Assembly (NCBI GenBank): GCA_938005745.1
Contig: CALLMM010000024.1
Location: forward strand, 38,201-102,200
DNA length: 64,000 nt
Reading direction: 5' to 3'
Source: an uncultured Chthonomonadales bacterium
GTDB lineage: Bacteria > Armatimonadota > Chthonomonadetes > Chthonomonadales > CAJBBX01
Made by a program: the position numbers and the translations under genes. The notes under the pieces are model-generated. The model ran no database searches and had not been told where the DNA came from. It worked only from the letters and a program-made list of their open reading frames with translations. Positions 17,176 through 25,346 of the stretch are shown piece after piece. Position 1 is the stretch's first letter, and each line of letters opens with the position of its first letter.

Positions 17176-18155
17176 CACTTGCCTGGTTGGGGACAGTCTG
17201 TGTCATTGGTTCCGTTACCCCCCAGAATCGCTCTGTCAATCCTCTCGTCGTATTTGAGCAGGCGAAAGCCGAAGACTACACCAGCGATGGAGCCTGTGTA
17301 ACCTGTCATCAGGCTTACGCGCAGAGCTTCGAGAAGTCGCCGCACTCCCTCTACAGCAGCAACCCGAAAGAGCCCTACGATAGACAGGGATGCCAGTCCT
17401 GTCACGGTCCGGGGAAAGCCCATGTGGAGGATCGGGAACAGGCGGCAAAGAGCGGCAAAGATGTGTTGGGTCTTTCGAAGATGAAATCGAAAGACGCCTC
17501 GGCGGTCTGTCTGCGCTGTCATACCGACACGATGAAGTCCACGCAGTGGCATCGCACCGCGCACGCCCGCGCCGATCTATCCTGCAACTCCTGCCACTCC
17601 GTCCATCTCGGCGTAGAGCATGAGAATGAGACGGCAGCGGAGAAGGCGAAGATCAAAGATGCCGTGAAGATCATAAACGGCTTCGCCAATGTGGCGCGCC
17701 CTGAGCCGAATAAGATGCTCCTAGCGAGTGAGGCGCTTTTGTGCGGCAAGTGCCATAAGAAGGAGCTGTCCGAGTTCCGGCACAACTTCCGCCATCCGCT
17801 GCCGGAGGGCAGGATCGTCTGCTCCGACTGTCATGATGTGCATCCCGTGCGCGCAGAGCAGACGCGAGTCTCTCCGAATAAGTCCGCCTGCATCACCTGC
17901 CACGCCGACATTGCCGGTCCGTTCGTCTTCGAGCATGATCCCGTGAACAGCACTCTGGGAGACGGCTGTAACGACTGCCATCGTCCGCATGGTTCGCACA
18001 ACCCGGCTCTGCTGACCACCGCCTCCCGCGGACTGTGCGGGCAGTGCCATACAGAGCAGTCCAACACGCACTTCCCGGGACAGTCCTGCTGGAACACGGG
18101 TTGTCATGTCGCCGTGCATGGCTCCAACACCGACCGAAAACTACTGCGCCGATAA
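17121..18155 (+). CDS. DmsE/MtrA-family decaheme c-type cytochrome
   Basis: A 344-aa exported cytochrome with start ATG 17121 after AAGGAG. An N-terminal signal/anchor (IFSLAITLTLAWLGTVCVIG) precedes nine CxxCH hemes starting at C59, C91, C130, C155, C208, C234, C257, C283 and C306. A tenth site has the expanded form CX4CH (CWNTGCH, 323-329), followed by HGSNTDRKLLR. That ending is characteristic of DmsE/MtrA-type decahemes. Such proteins sit inside an MtrB-type porin and pass electrons across the outer membrane. The next gene encodes a matching barrel, so a transmembrane conduit is very likely. The direction of electron flow cannot be told. Confidence 0.93.
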   Translation: MFRKKLWRLGIFSLAITLTLAWLGTVCVIGSVTPQNRSVNPLVVFEQAKAEDYTSDGACVTCHQAYAQSFEKSPHSLYSSNPKEPYDRQGCQSCHGPGKAHVEDREQAAKSGKDVLGLSKMKSKDASAVCLRCHTDTMKSTQWHRTAHARADLSCNSCHSVHLGVEHENETAAEKAKIKDAVKIINGFANVARPEPNKMLLASEALLCGKCHKKELSEFRHNFRHPLPEGRIVCSDCHDVHPVRAEQTRVSPNKSACITCHADIAGPFVFEHDPVNSTLGDGCNDCHRPHGSHNPALLTTASRGLCGQCHTEQSNTHFPGQSCWNTGCHVAVHGSNTDRKLLRR

Positions 18156-18186
18156 CTCTGACTTGCTACCGGAAGGGTGTAGCAGC

Positions 18187-19926
18187 ATGAAACCAAACCT
18201 CTACATCTCCAGACAGCGCATGCGGACATGGTGCGCATGGATGATCTGTCTGCTGCTGCTCGGTCTTGGGCGCGCCTCCTATTCGCAGGAGAGAGCCGCG
18301 CCGGACGCCGAGAAACCATCCCGCCAGATTGTGCGGCAGAATCAGGATCCTCAGGAAGAGAAGAAGGAAGAAGAGCCGCAGGAGGAGAAGCCGCCGGTCG
18401 TTCCAAAGTATCAGGTCGAAGTCGGATATGCCAGTTGGGACTTGAGCGGCAATGAGAACAAGTTCCGCCAGTATGCCACGCCTCCGCAGGGCTTCTTCCT
18501 CAAAGGCTTCCGGTATAATCCGGTCTCTCTGCTGCACGGGTTCCGCGGAGACTATAACCTCATCAGATTGGGGGGCGACGACTATTTTGCCGACAGCCGG
18601 ATGCTGATGTTCTTCGGAGACATCTCCTTCAAAGGCTCGCTTCGCAGAAACCGTTTTCTCGATGATGTGATCACACCGGTGCCGGTGAGCGATCGTCAGG
18701 AGGGGAAAGCCCTATTCAAGTTCAAGATCGCCCCCGAATTCGCAGTCTCGACCGTCTACAGTATGAGCGAAGAGAACCATTTCTTCCAGCCTCCGCGCGA
18801 GGCGCTGCGTCAGCGCACGCGCTACTGGGATATGGTTGCGGAGGGGAAGGTTGGCGAGGCGCGGCTGAGCCTGGGATTCTCCGACTTCCGCTACTTCGAT
18901 CGCACGTTGGTGCTGCCGGACACCGCGATCAAGCGATGGCGACTGGTCGGAGTCTGGGAGCCGTTTACTACCCTGGGGCTGGAAGCCTCCTATCTTTCGC
19001 AGGAGATCAATCAGGCTGCCGTCTCCAATCATATTGATACGATCTCGCTGGCGTCCAACTGGACGGTCGGTCCAAACACCGACATCCAGATGAACTATCG
19101 GCACGATTCGCTCAACCTCCCGACCGTTCAGACCTCCTTTATGCGCGAACAGCATAGCTTCAGCAGTAGGCTGGTTCAACGCTGGTCCCGCTGGCAGCTT
19201 CAGGTCGGGATGAACTACCGGGAGACGGAACGCATACGCGGAGACCGCCTGTTCCTGAACATCCCCAAACTCTGGGGATTTGAAGGCAGGCTCGCCGGCA
19301 GACTGAGCAGAAACCTCAAGCTGACTCTACGCGGCTCCACGCAGCACCTCTCCAGTCTGCCCCTGATGCTGACGACGGATACCCGTTCGCTCTACTGGAA
19401 CGATCGCCGTTTCGTTCAGTTAAAACTAGACGGTGGCTCTCCTTCTCTGAACGGCTACTTCCAGTGGACCCATCGTCGCCTCGCCAACGACCTACGCGCT
19501 TCGGATGTTACCTCTCATTTCCTGACTGCGGGCGGAAACTGGGAGGTGAACTCCCGTTTGAGCGCGTTTGCCGAATACAACTATGAGTTCTGGTCCGGGA
19601 AGAGCGCCGATTCGACCGTCTTCCCCTTCCAGGAGAACTACATTCCCAACAGCCGGGTCACGGTACTGGGAGTGAGCTGGTCGCTGACGGATCAGGTTTT
19701 TTTGCTTGCCAGCTATACCGACTACACCACCGATCACGACAACCCGCTGCGGGAGAAAGACTCAAACTACGCCGGTCGCTTCCTGACGATGAATCTTCGG
19801 TATCGTTTCCCCGCAGGACATGAGCTGAACCTGATGGTCGCCCCCTGGCTCTATCGGGATCGTATCGTGGACAATATGTCCTACACGGCAACGGTGCTGA
19901 TGCTCTCCGGCAGCGCCAGATTCTAA
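18187..19926 (+). CDS. MtrB/PioB-like decaheme-associated outer-membrane beta-barrel
   Basis: A 579-aa protein from ATG 18187 (GGAAGGG upstream). A signal peptide (WMICLLLLGLGRASYSQ) is followed by a charged Glu/Lys/Pro-rich linker (residues about 30-75). Then come many alternating amphipathic strands rich in Tyr, Trp and Arg, ending in a C-terminal Phe (SGSARF), the classic outer-membrane barrel signal. Position directly after a decaheme cytochrome and strand patterns such as FSDFRYFDR and YNYEFW fit the MtrB/PioB sheath. The N-terminal CXXC motif of some Shewanella MtrB proteins is absent. The family call leans on context plus barrel features. Confidence 0.85.
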   Translation: MKPNLYISRQRMRTWCAWMICLLLLGLGRASYSQERAAPDAEKPSRQIVRQNQDPQEEKKEEEPQEEKPPVVPKYQVEVGYASWDLSGNENKFRQYATPPQGFFLKGFRYNPVSLLHGFRGDYNLIRLGGDDYFADSRMLMFFGDISFKGSLRRNRFLDDVITPVPVSDRQEGKALFKFKIAPEFAVSTVYSMSEENHFFQPPREALRQRTRYWDMVAEGKVGEARLSLGFSDFRYFDRTLVLPDTAIKRWRLVGVWEPFTTLGLEASYLSQEINQAAVSNHIDTISLASNWTVGPNTDIQMNYRHDSLNLPTVQTSFMREQHSFSSRLVQRWSRWQLQVGMNYRETERIRGDRLFLNIPKLWGFEGRLAGRLSRNLKLTLRGSTQHLSSLPLMLTTDTRSLYWNDRRFVQLKLDGGSPSLNGYFQWTHRRLANDLRASDVTSHFLTAGGNWEVNSRLSAFAEYNYEFWSGKSADSTVFPFQENYIPNSRVTVLGVSWSLTDQVFLLASYTDYTTDHDNPLREKDSNYAGRFLTMNLRYRFPAGHELNLMVAPWLYRDRIVDNMSYTATVLMLSGSARF

Positions 19927-19979
19927 CGATTAGATGTTTGCGTGTGAAAATCACCTACCTTATAAAGGGGGGGAGAGTA

Positions 19980-21449
19980 ATGGGACGTAAAGAGCTTCTA
20001 TTACTAACCGCTGCCATGAGCGCGCTGACCTTGACGCTTCTGGTTGTTATCGGCTGCGGGGGCAGCGGCGGACCGATTGCCACGCCTCCGCCGAGACAGC
20101 CGGGACAGTCGGAGCAGTTCTTACAGCTTCTCCCGGCGGCGCAGCGCACGGCAACCTATGTCGGCTCGGATCGGTGCGGGGACTGCCATGACGGTGGACA
20201 CGGTGGAGGAACCGGTAAGATAGATGTCGCTGCGTTCAACAATACGCTGCATTCGCAGGCAGGTATGGGATGCGAGTCCTGCCATGGACCTGCGAGCATT
20301 CATAATGCAAACCCCACCAGGGACAACATCCTGACCTATCCGCTGGTCACCAGAACGGCTGTCTGCGCGCAGTGTCACGGACCGAAATCCGCCGCCTATG
20401 ACATCTCCAAGCATGCCAAGATCGTCGAATCGGTCAAAGATGAAGCGGAGACCAATCCGGCTGTCTATGGCAAAAACTGCTTCCGATGTCACAGTGCGGC
20501 GTTCCGCACGCAGTATGTGGATGCAAAGCTGTCCTCCGGTATGTCAAGGGATGATGTGCACGCGGGTATCGTCGCGCTTTCGGATCAGGAGATCGTCAGG
20601 ACCGCGCAGCTTTCTCAGGAATCCGCCAGCTGCGTCAACTGCCATGAGCCGCACAAGAAGACCGGGAATCTGACGGAGTCTGGAAAAGACAAGCATCTGA
20701 TGCGAAAAGTCTTCAGCATGGATGGGACCAGCATCTCACCCGGCGCGCCGATCGCCCAGCACACCACCGTGGATCATATGTGCGGAGCCTGTCATAACTC
20801 CCGGGGCGGACGGAATGATGATACCTCCCTCAATACCAGCACCACGCGTCCTCCGTTTCATAACGGCCCGCAGTATAACATGCTGCTGGGAATCGGCGGC
20901 GTGGAGGGCACGGGACCGCCAGTCCGAACCACCGCGCACTCGGACGCGCCCGGGCAGTGCGTCCACTGCCATATGCCGCAGGGGCGGCACTCCTTCACCA
21001 CCAGCTTCGACTTAAGCTGCCAGCCCTGCCATACACCGGGAGATGCGGACGCGCGATCCGCCATCAAAGGCGCGATTGAGCTTCAGCTGTTCTCGCTGCG
21101 AACGAGGATGGAGAACTGGGCAAGAGGTCGGTTCAACGACCCGGATATGTGGGACTACACCTCGATGATCGCCGCCAAGCAGAAGACGGCTCCGCCGCAG
21201 GCGCAGGTCCCGATCGAGATTAAACGCGCACGACACAACTACTACTTTATCCTGCGCGACAAGAGCCTAGGCATCCATAACTCCGCATACACCCGTCATC
21301 TGCTGAATGTCGCCAACCAGAACCTGGATACTTTGGGTGTAGGAAGGGCGGCGCCGCTTCCGCCCGGACGAAGCCCGGACTATGTGCGACGGATTCTGCA
21401 GGAGGACATACGCATCGGGAATATCGCCGCGCGCAGTGAAAAAGACTGA
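19980..21449 (+). CDS. Octaheme c-type cytochrome lipoprotein, candidate cell-surface terminal reductase
   Basis: A 489-aa protein from ATG 19980 with a strong purine SD (AGGGGGGGAGAG). A signal peptide ends in lipobox VIGC (Cys26), followed by Gly/Ser/Pro-rich linker. Eight CxxCH hemes begin at C66, C98, C129, C167, C218, C268, C327 and C347. Residues 360-489 carry no heme and are partly helical. As the third gene of a porin-cytochrome operon it is placed where OmcA/MtrC-type surface cytochromes sit. It is not obviously homologous to them, so a surface-exposed partner of the conduit is inferred; a periplasmic electron carrier is the alternative. Confidence 0.85.
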   Translation: MGRKELLLLTAAMSALTLTLLVVIGCGGSGGPIATPPPRQPGQSEQFLQLLPAAQRTATYVGSDRCGDCHDGGHGGGTGKIDVAAFNNTLHSQAGMGCESCHGPASIHNANPTRDNILTYPLVTRTAVCAQCHGPKSAAYDISKHAKIVESVKDEAETNPAVYGKNCFRCHSAAFRTQYVDAKLSSGMSRDDVHAGIVALSDQEIVRTAQLSQESASCVNCHEPHKKTGNLTESGKDKHLMRKVFSMDGTSISPGAPIAQHTTVDHMCGACHNSRGGRNDDTSLNTSTTRPPFHNGPQYNMLLGIGGVEGTGPPVRTTAHSDAPGQCVHCHMPQGRHSFTTSFDLSCQPCHTPGDADARSAIKGAIELQLFSLRTRMENWARGRFNDPDMWDYTSMIAAKQKTAPPQAQVPIEIKRARHNYYFILRDKSLGIHNSAYTRHLLNVANQNLDTLGVGRAAPLPPGRSPDYVRRILQEDIRIGNIAARSEKD

Positions 21450-21472
21450 GCCAGATAGACCTTCCGTCAATG

Positions 21473-21507
21473 ACAGCAGGGAACAGCGCGTTCCCTGCTG
21501 TTTTTTT
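21473..21507 (+). terminator. Strong intrinsic terminator ending the electron-conduit operon
   Basis: 12-bp perfect stem ACAGCAGGGAAC (21473-21484) / GTTCCCTGCTGT (21490-21501) with a 5-nt loop, followed by a run of T to 21507. Confidence 0.95.
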
Positions 21508-21581
21508 CGGGTCGTCCGTGCAGGGAGAAGTTAGGCACAGCACGAAGAGATGAAATGGACGGGTCCAGGGGAGTCAGGGTG

Positions 21582-21829
21582 TGATTGCTTCGGTCGGCTG
21601 CGCCTCCCTCGCAATGACAGTCTGGGAGGTACTGCCCCTGCCGCTGCAATCTTCCGCCGAGCCTGCCGGTCCGGTCGGAAATAAATCGCAATGACAGTCT
21701 GGAAGATACTGCCGCTGCAGCTATGTGCAATCCGATCTCAGACTGTCATTGCGAGCGAAGCGAAGCAATCTTCCACGTTCCAAAAAGCTATGAGATTGCT
21801 TCGGTCGGCTGCGCCTCCCTCGCAATGAT
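21582..21829. repeat. Cluster of dispersed repeat copies
   Basis: Copies of the GATTGCTTCGGTCGGCTGCGC...CTCGCAATGA element are at about 21582-21619 and 21793-21829 in one orientation, and GTCATTGCGAGCGAAGCG...AATC at about 21744-21771 in the other, with partial copies between (GCAATGACAGTCTGG at 21610 and 21689). The cluster fills most of the 420-bp gap before the URO-D-like gene. No gene is visible in it. Confidence 0.85.
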
Positions 21830-21869
21830 AGAGCGGGACGCTTAACCGTTCCAATCACGGAGGATCGGG

Positions 21870-22943
21870 ATGAGAATGTCGAAGCGGGAGCGTGTCCTGC
21901 GCGCGATGAACTTTCAGGAGGTGGATCGCGTGCCGGTATACGATATATTGCAGAACGACGCGATCATCGAACACTTTTCAGGGGAACGCTTTGCGCCTGG
22001 AAACGGGGCGCGCATCACGGGAATTGCCTGCGGACGCGCCCTTGATATGACGCGCATGGCGGATGGACCGAATGAGAACCCCGGAACCATACAGACGGAA
22101 GATGGAACGGTTCACCGTCAGGAGCGATGGACCTCCTGGATCATTTCCCGCCCCTTTCAGGATATGAGGGGGCTGGTGGAGTGGATAAAAGGGGAGATCT
22201 GCAGAACGAACAAGATTGTATATCCCCGTCCGTTTGCCGAGCAGTTTCATGCCTATGTGAAGGAGAGGCTGGATCGCTTTCGGGAAGGAGACCCCCATCA
22301 TGATCCCGCCGTGCTCCTCGTCGAGAGTCTTCCTGGTTTGACCCATATGTACCATATTACCGGGCATGAGATGTTCGCTTATCTGATGCAGGATGAACCC
22401 GCGCTGCTGGAGGAGTGGCTGGAATCGCTCTGTCAGGCGGAGATACGACGTGTGCGGTCTATTGCCAATCCGCGCCTGATCCCGATTGCGCTGACAGCCG
22501 ACGACATCGCCTACAAGACCGGACTGCTCTTCTCTCCGAAGTGGCTGAAAGCCGTCTTTATCCCGCGATTGAAACGCCTGAATGAGGCATGGCATCAGCG
22601 GGATACCTTCTGCCTCTTTCACTCTGACGGCAACCTCTGGAACATTCTTGACGATCTGGTGGAGGCAGGCATTGACGGACTCAATCCGTTGGAGACGCTT
22701 GCCGGCATGGATCCGAAGCGTCTGCGCGAAGCCTACCCCGGTCTGGTTCTGACCGGGGGGATTGACGTCAGTCAGCTGCTGACCTACGGCACTCCGGAAG
22801 ATGTGCGCGAAGCCTGCCTGTATGCCATTCGTGTTACCCGGGGCGTCGGCTACTTTCTTGGCTCCTCTACCGAACTGCACCAGGGAGTGAAGCTGGAAAA
22901 CGCCCTCGCGATGTTTGAGACGGCATGGGGGATGGCGTGTTGA
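21870..22943 (+). CDS. Uroporphyrinogen decarboxylase (URO-D) family protein
   Basis: A 357-aa TIM-barrel protein of the URO-D superfamily. It opens with MSKRERVLRAMNFQEVDRVPVYD, the common start of this group, and has DDIAYKTGLLFSPKWLKAVFIPRLKRL, FHSDGNLWNILDDLVEAGIDGLNPLE and the terminal VGYFLGSST. True HemE proteins show a different N terminus with the RQAGRY motif, absent here. This is more likely a member of the methyltransferase-like or uncharacterised branch (MtaA/CmuA-type relatives). No corrinoid protein is adjacent. SD GGAGG sits before ATG 21870. Confidence 0.85.
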   Translation: MRMSKRERVLRAMNFQEVDRVPVYDILQNDAIIEHFSGERFAPGNGARITGIACGRALDMTRMADGPNENPGTIQTEDGTVHRQERWTSWIISRPFQDMRGLVEWIKGEICRTNKIVYPRPFAEQFHAYVKERLDRFREGDPHHDPAVLLVESLPGLTHMYHITGHEMFAYLMQDEPALLEEWLESLCQAEIRRVRSIANPRLIPIALTADDIAYKTGLLFSPKWLKAVFIPRLKRLNEAWHQRDTFCLFHSDGNLWNILDDLVEAGIDGLNPLETLAGMDPKRLREAYPGLVLTGGIDVSQLLTYGTPEDVREACLYAIRVTRGVGYFLGSSTELHQGVKLENALAMFETAWGMAC

Positions 22944-23097
22944 CCCTTCCCGTTTAGATTTTTGAAACATTTCCGCTCCGCTTTCGTAGAGTCTGCTGAA
23001 AAGCAGCCCGCGTTCGTCTCCCTCCTCAGTCCATGCCTCCCGTGACACCTCGCTGACCTGGGCTAGAAAACACATTGTGAAAAAATGTTCTAAACAG

Positions 23098-23151
23098 TTG
23101 CATTAACCGGTAGTGAGCGGGTATTATTGAATAAACGTTTAATAAATAAGG
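23098..23151 (+). promoter_or_regulatory. Promoter and imperfect dyad operator of the TetR-RND operon
   Basis: -35 TTGCAT (23098-23103), 18-bp spacer, and -10 TATTAT (23122-23127) lie upstream of the TetR gene. An imperfect inverted repeat centred on ACGT at 23135-23138 (arms TATTATTGAATAAAC and GTTTAATAAATAAGG, about 11 of 15 matching) overlaps the -10 and the start point. This arrangement suits autorepression by the TetR protein encoded just downstream. Confidence 0.55.
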
Positions 23152-23161
23152 ACGTGCGGTG

Positions 23162-23782
23162 ATGACAGCCGAACCCACTGGCGCCAGGCGCCAACAGGCG
23201 GAAGAGAGACGCGCGCAGATCCTCGATGCGGCATGCCGAGTCTTCTCCGAGAAAGGTTTTGCCGGAGCCTCCATGCGCGACATTGCGCGAGCGGTAGGCG
23301 TAACGGAGGGACTGCTCTATCACTACTTTGACAGCAAAGAGCAGTTGATTCATGCGACATGGAAGGAGCGCTCCTGGCGCGACTCGCTGGAACGCATCCT
23401 CTCTGTGGGGGATGAGGTCCCGCTGTCGGTAGTGCTCAAGGAGATGGCGAGCGATTTCCTGCATACGCTGTACAAAAACGGAGACATGGCGCGAATGTGC
23501 GCCGCAGAGATGCAGCGCAATGAGGAGCTTGCCACCCACTTTCTGGACAAGATCCAGGATAACCAGAAACTCATCGTCGAGTTCTTCCGCAAACGCCAGT
23601 CTCTGGGGGAGATAAAACCCACAGTCGATGTGGAGATGGCGGCAGGTCTTCTGATGGGCTTCTCCTACAGCGTCTTTCTGCTTTTTAACCGCGTGAACAG
23701 GCAGAATTGGGAGACTCTGGTGGCGGACTATGTTAACCGCAGCGTGGATCTGCTGCTGCAGGGCATCTCACCGGAAGACTGA
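23162..23782 (+). CDS. TetR/AcrR-family repressor of the efflux operon
   Basis: A 206-aa protein with an N-terminal TetR HTH (RAQILDAACRVFSEKGFAGASMRDIARAVGVTEGLLYHYFDSKEQL) and a ligand-binding helical C-terminal domain. ATG 23162 is chosen; an adjoining GTG at 23159 is equally possible. It is the first gene of an array with TolC, membrane-fusion and RND genes, so it most likely represses this pump and is released by a pump substrate. An inverted repeat overlapping the promoter just upstream is a plausible operator. Confidence 0.9.
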   Translation: MTAEPTGARRQQAEERRAQILDAACRVFSEKGFAGASMRDIARAVGVTEGLLYHYFDSKEQLIHATWKERSWRDSLERILSVGDEVPLSVVLKEMASDFLHTLYKNGDMARMCAAEMQRNEELATHFLDKIQDNQKLIVEFFRKRQSLGEIKPTVDVEMAAGLLMGFSYSVFLLFNRVNRQNWETLVADYVNRSVDLLLQGISPED

Positions 23783-23892
23783 GTCTTCTTTCACAAACCT
23801 TTCGATGGCTCTCATTACGCAGGGCATCATTGCCGTGATTCTATAGTTCGCACAATCTCAGGGCGGGATTGTGAATGAAGAGGAGGATAGGG

Positions 23893-25338
23893 ATGATACG
23901 CTCCCACACAATTGACAAGTTGTTCGCTGCCGCCGCCCTCGCTTTCTGTTGTTCCACGCCCTCTTGGGCGCAGACGCCTTCCCATCAGACCGCTCCCACC
24001 ACACAGCCTGGATCCACTCCCTCGGCGCGTAAGCTGACGCTGGATGACGCGGTCAATCTTGCTCTGAGAAACAGCAAGTCGCTGCGTATTGCGGCGGAGG
24101 GAGTAATAAAAGCGCGCGGGCGGGTCAATGAGGCACGGGCTGCCTATCTGCCTACTGTGAACTCCGATACCACCTTCACGCGGTTGGATGAGGGATCCTC
24201 CGTTACGTTTCCCGGACCGACCGGGGAGCCGCAGACCATTCCGCTGGTTCGACAGGATCAGAAGAGCGTCGCCATCGTTGCCGCGATGCCCATAGATATT
24301 GTGGGGCAGATCGGGGCGGCGGTCAGCGCATCGGAGTTTCAGGAGATCGCGGCGCGGCTGGACTATAATCGAACGCGCAATCAGGTCGTGCTCGATGTGA
24401 AGAACGCCTACTTCGATGTCCTGCGGGCGCGGGCGTTTGTGGGGGTCGCCGAGCAGGCTCTGCAGAACGCAAAGGATCGTCTTTCTACCGCAGAAGCCTA
24501 TCTTCGCGCAGGAACCGGCACGCGCTTTGATGTGCTGCGCGCCGAAACGGAGGTCGCCAACGCGCAGCAGAATGTCATCTCGGCGAAAAACAGGGTAAAT
24601 CTGGCGACCGCCGTGCTCAATAACGTGCTGAACCTGGATCAGAACACCCCGATCGAGACCGAAGAGACTGGAGACGTAAACGCGGGAAATGTGAACAGTT
24701 TTGATGACGCTGTTACGGAAGCCTACCGTACTCGACCGGAGATACTTCAGTCGGACGCGTTCATCCGGGCGGCGGAGAAAGGAGTAACACTGGCGCAGCG
24801 AAGCGTAATGCCTTCCGTAAGCCTTGCGTGGAACTTCCAGTACACGCCGGATGCGGGCGGGTTCTCGCCGAAAACGACGAGCTGGGCGGCGTTCGCGCGG
24901 GTTTCGCTTCCAATCTTTGATGCCGGGGTCAGCCGGGCGCGCATTCAGCAGGCGCGGGCGGATGTGAATACCACGAAGATCAACAAACAGATCACGATGG
25001 ACTCGGTTGCGCTGGAGATACGACAGGCGTATCTGAGCGTTGTGGAGGCGCAGGAGCGGCTGAATGTTACTACCGCCGCCCTGACACAGGCGCAGGAGCA
25101 GTATCGTCTGGCGCAGGTTCGTTTCAAAGAGGGCGTGACGCTGGTTCCCGGCGGCTCTCCTCTTCTGGAGATCAGCGATGCACAGACCGCTCTCACACAG
25201 GCGCAGGTCAATCAGATCAATGCCCGTTACGACCTGCAGAATGCGCGGGCGAGGCTGGATCGCGCGATAGGGCGCTACGCATTTGACGGTTCCGCCAGAC
25301 CGGGACTGCCTGGTCCGGCTCTGCACAACAGGAAGTGA
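23893..25338 (+). CDS. TolC-like outer-membrane efflux channel
   Basis: A 481-aa protein with signal peptide (KLFAAAALAFCCSTPSWAQ) and two copies of the OEP domain, recognisable by long Ala/Gln/Arg-rich helices (LDDAVNLALRNSKSLRIAAEG; VTEAYRTRPEILQSDAFIRAAEKGV; DVNTTKINKQITMDSVALEIRQAYLSVVEAQERL). It forms the trimeric exit duct for the RND pump encoded downstream. ATG 23893 is preferred because AGGAGGAT lies just upstream; a start 18 bp earlier is possible. The next gene starts 8 bp after the stop. Confidence 0.92.
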   Translation: MIRSHTIDKLFAAAALAFCCSTPSWAQTPSHQTAPTTQPGSTPSARKLTLDDAVNLALRNSKSLRIAAEGVIKARGRVNEARAAYLPTVNSDTTFTRLDEGSSVTFPGPTGEPQTIPLVRQDQKSVAIVAAMPIDIVGQIGAAVSASEFQEIAARLDYNRTRNQVVLDVKNAYFDVLRARAFVGVAEQALQNAKDRLSTAEAYLRAGTGTRFDVLRAETEVANAQQNVISAKNRVNLATAVLNNVLNLDQNTPIETEETGDVNAGNVNSFDDAVTEAYRTRPEILQSDAFIRAAEKGVTLAQRSVMPSVSLAWNFQYTPDAGGFSPKTTSWAAFARVSLPIFDAGVSRARIQQARADVNTTKINKQITMDSVALEIRQAYLSVVEAQERLNVTTAALTQAQEQYRLAQVRFKEGVTLVPGGSPLLEISDAQTALTQAQVNQINARYDLQNARARLDRAIGRYAFDGSARPGLPGPALHNRK

Positions 25339-25346
25339 AGGAGAGA

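Noticed and set aside
21978..23075. 365-codon minus-strand frame opposite the URO-D-like gene
   Set aside because: No recognisable domain; the plus-strand gene has an SD and family motifs.
23827..25326. 499-codon minus-strand frame opposite tolC
   Set aside because: Arg/Leu/Ser-biased antisense translation; tolC on the other strand has clear OEP domains.
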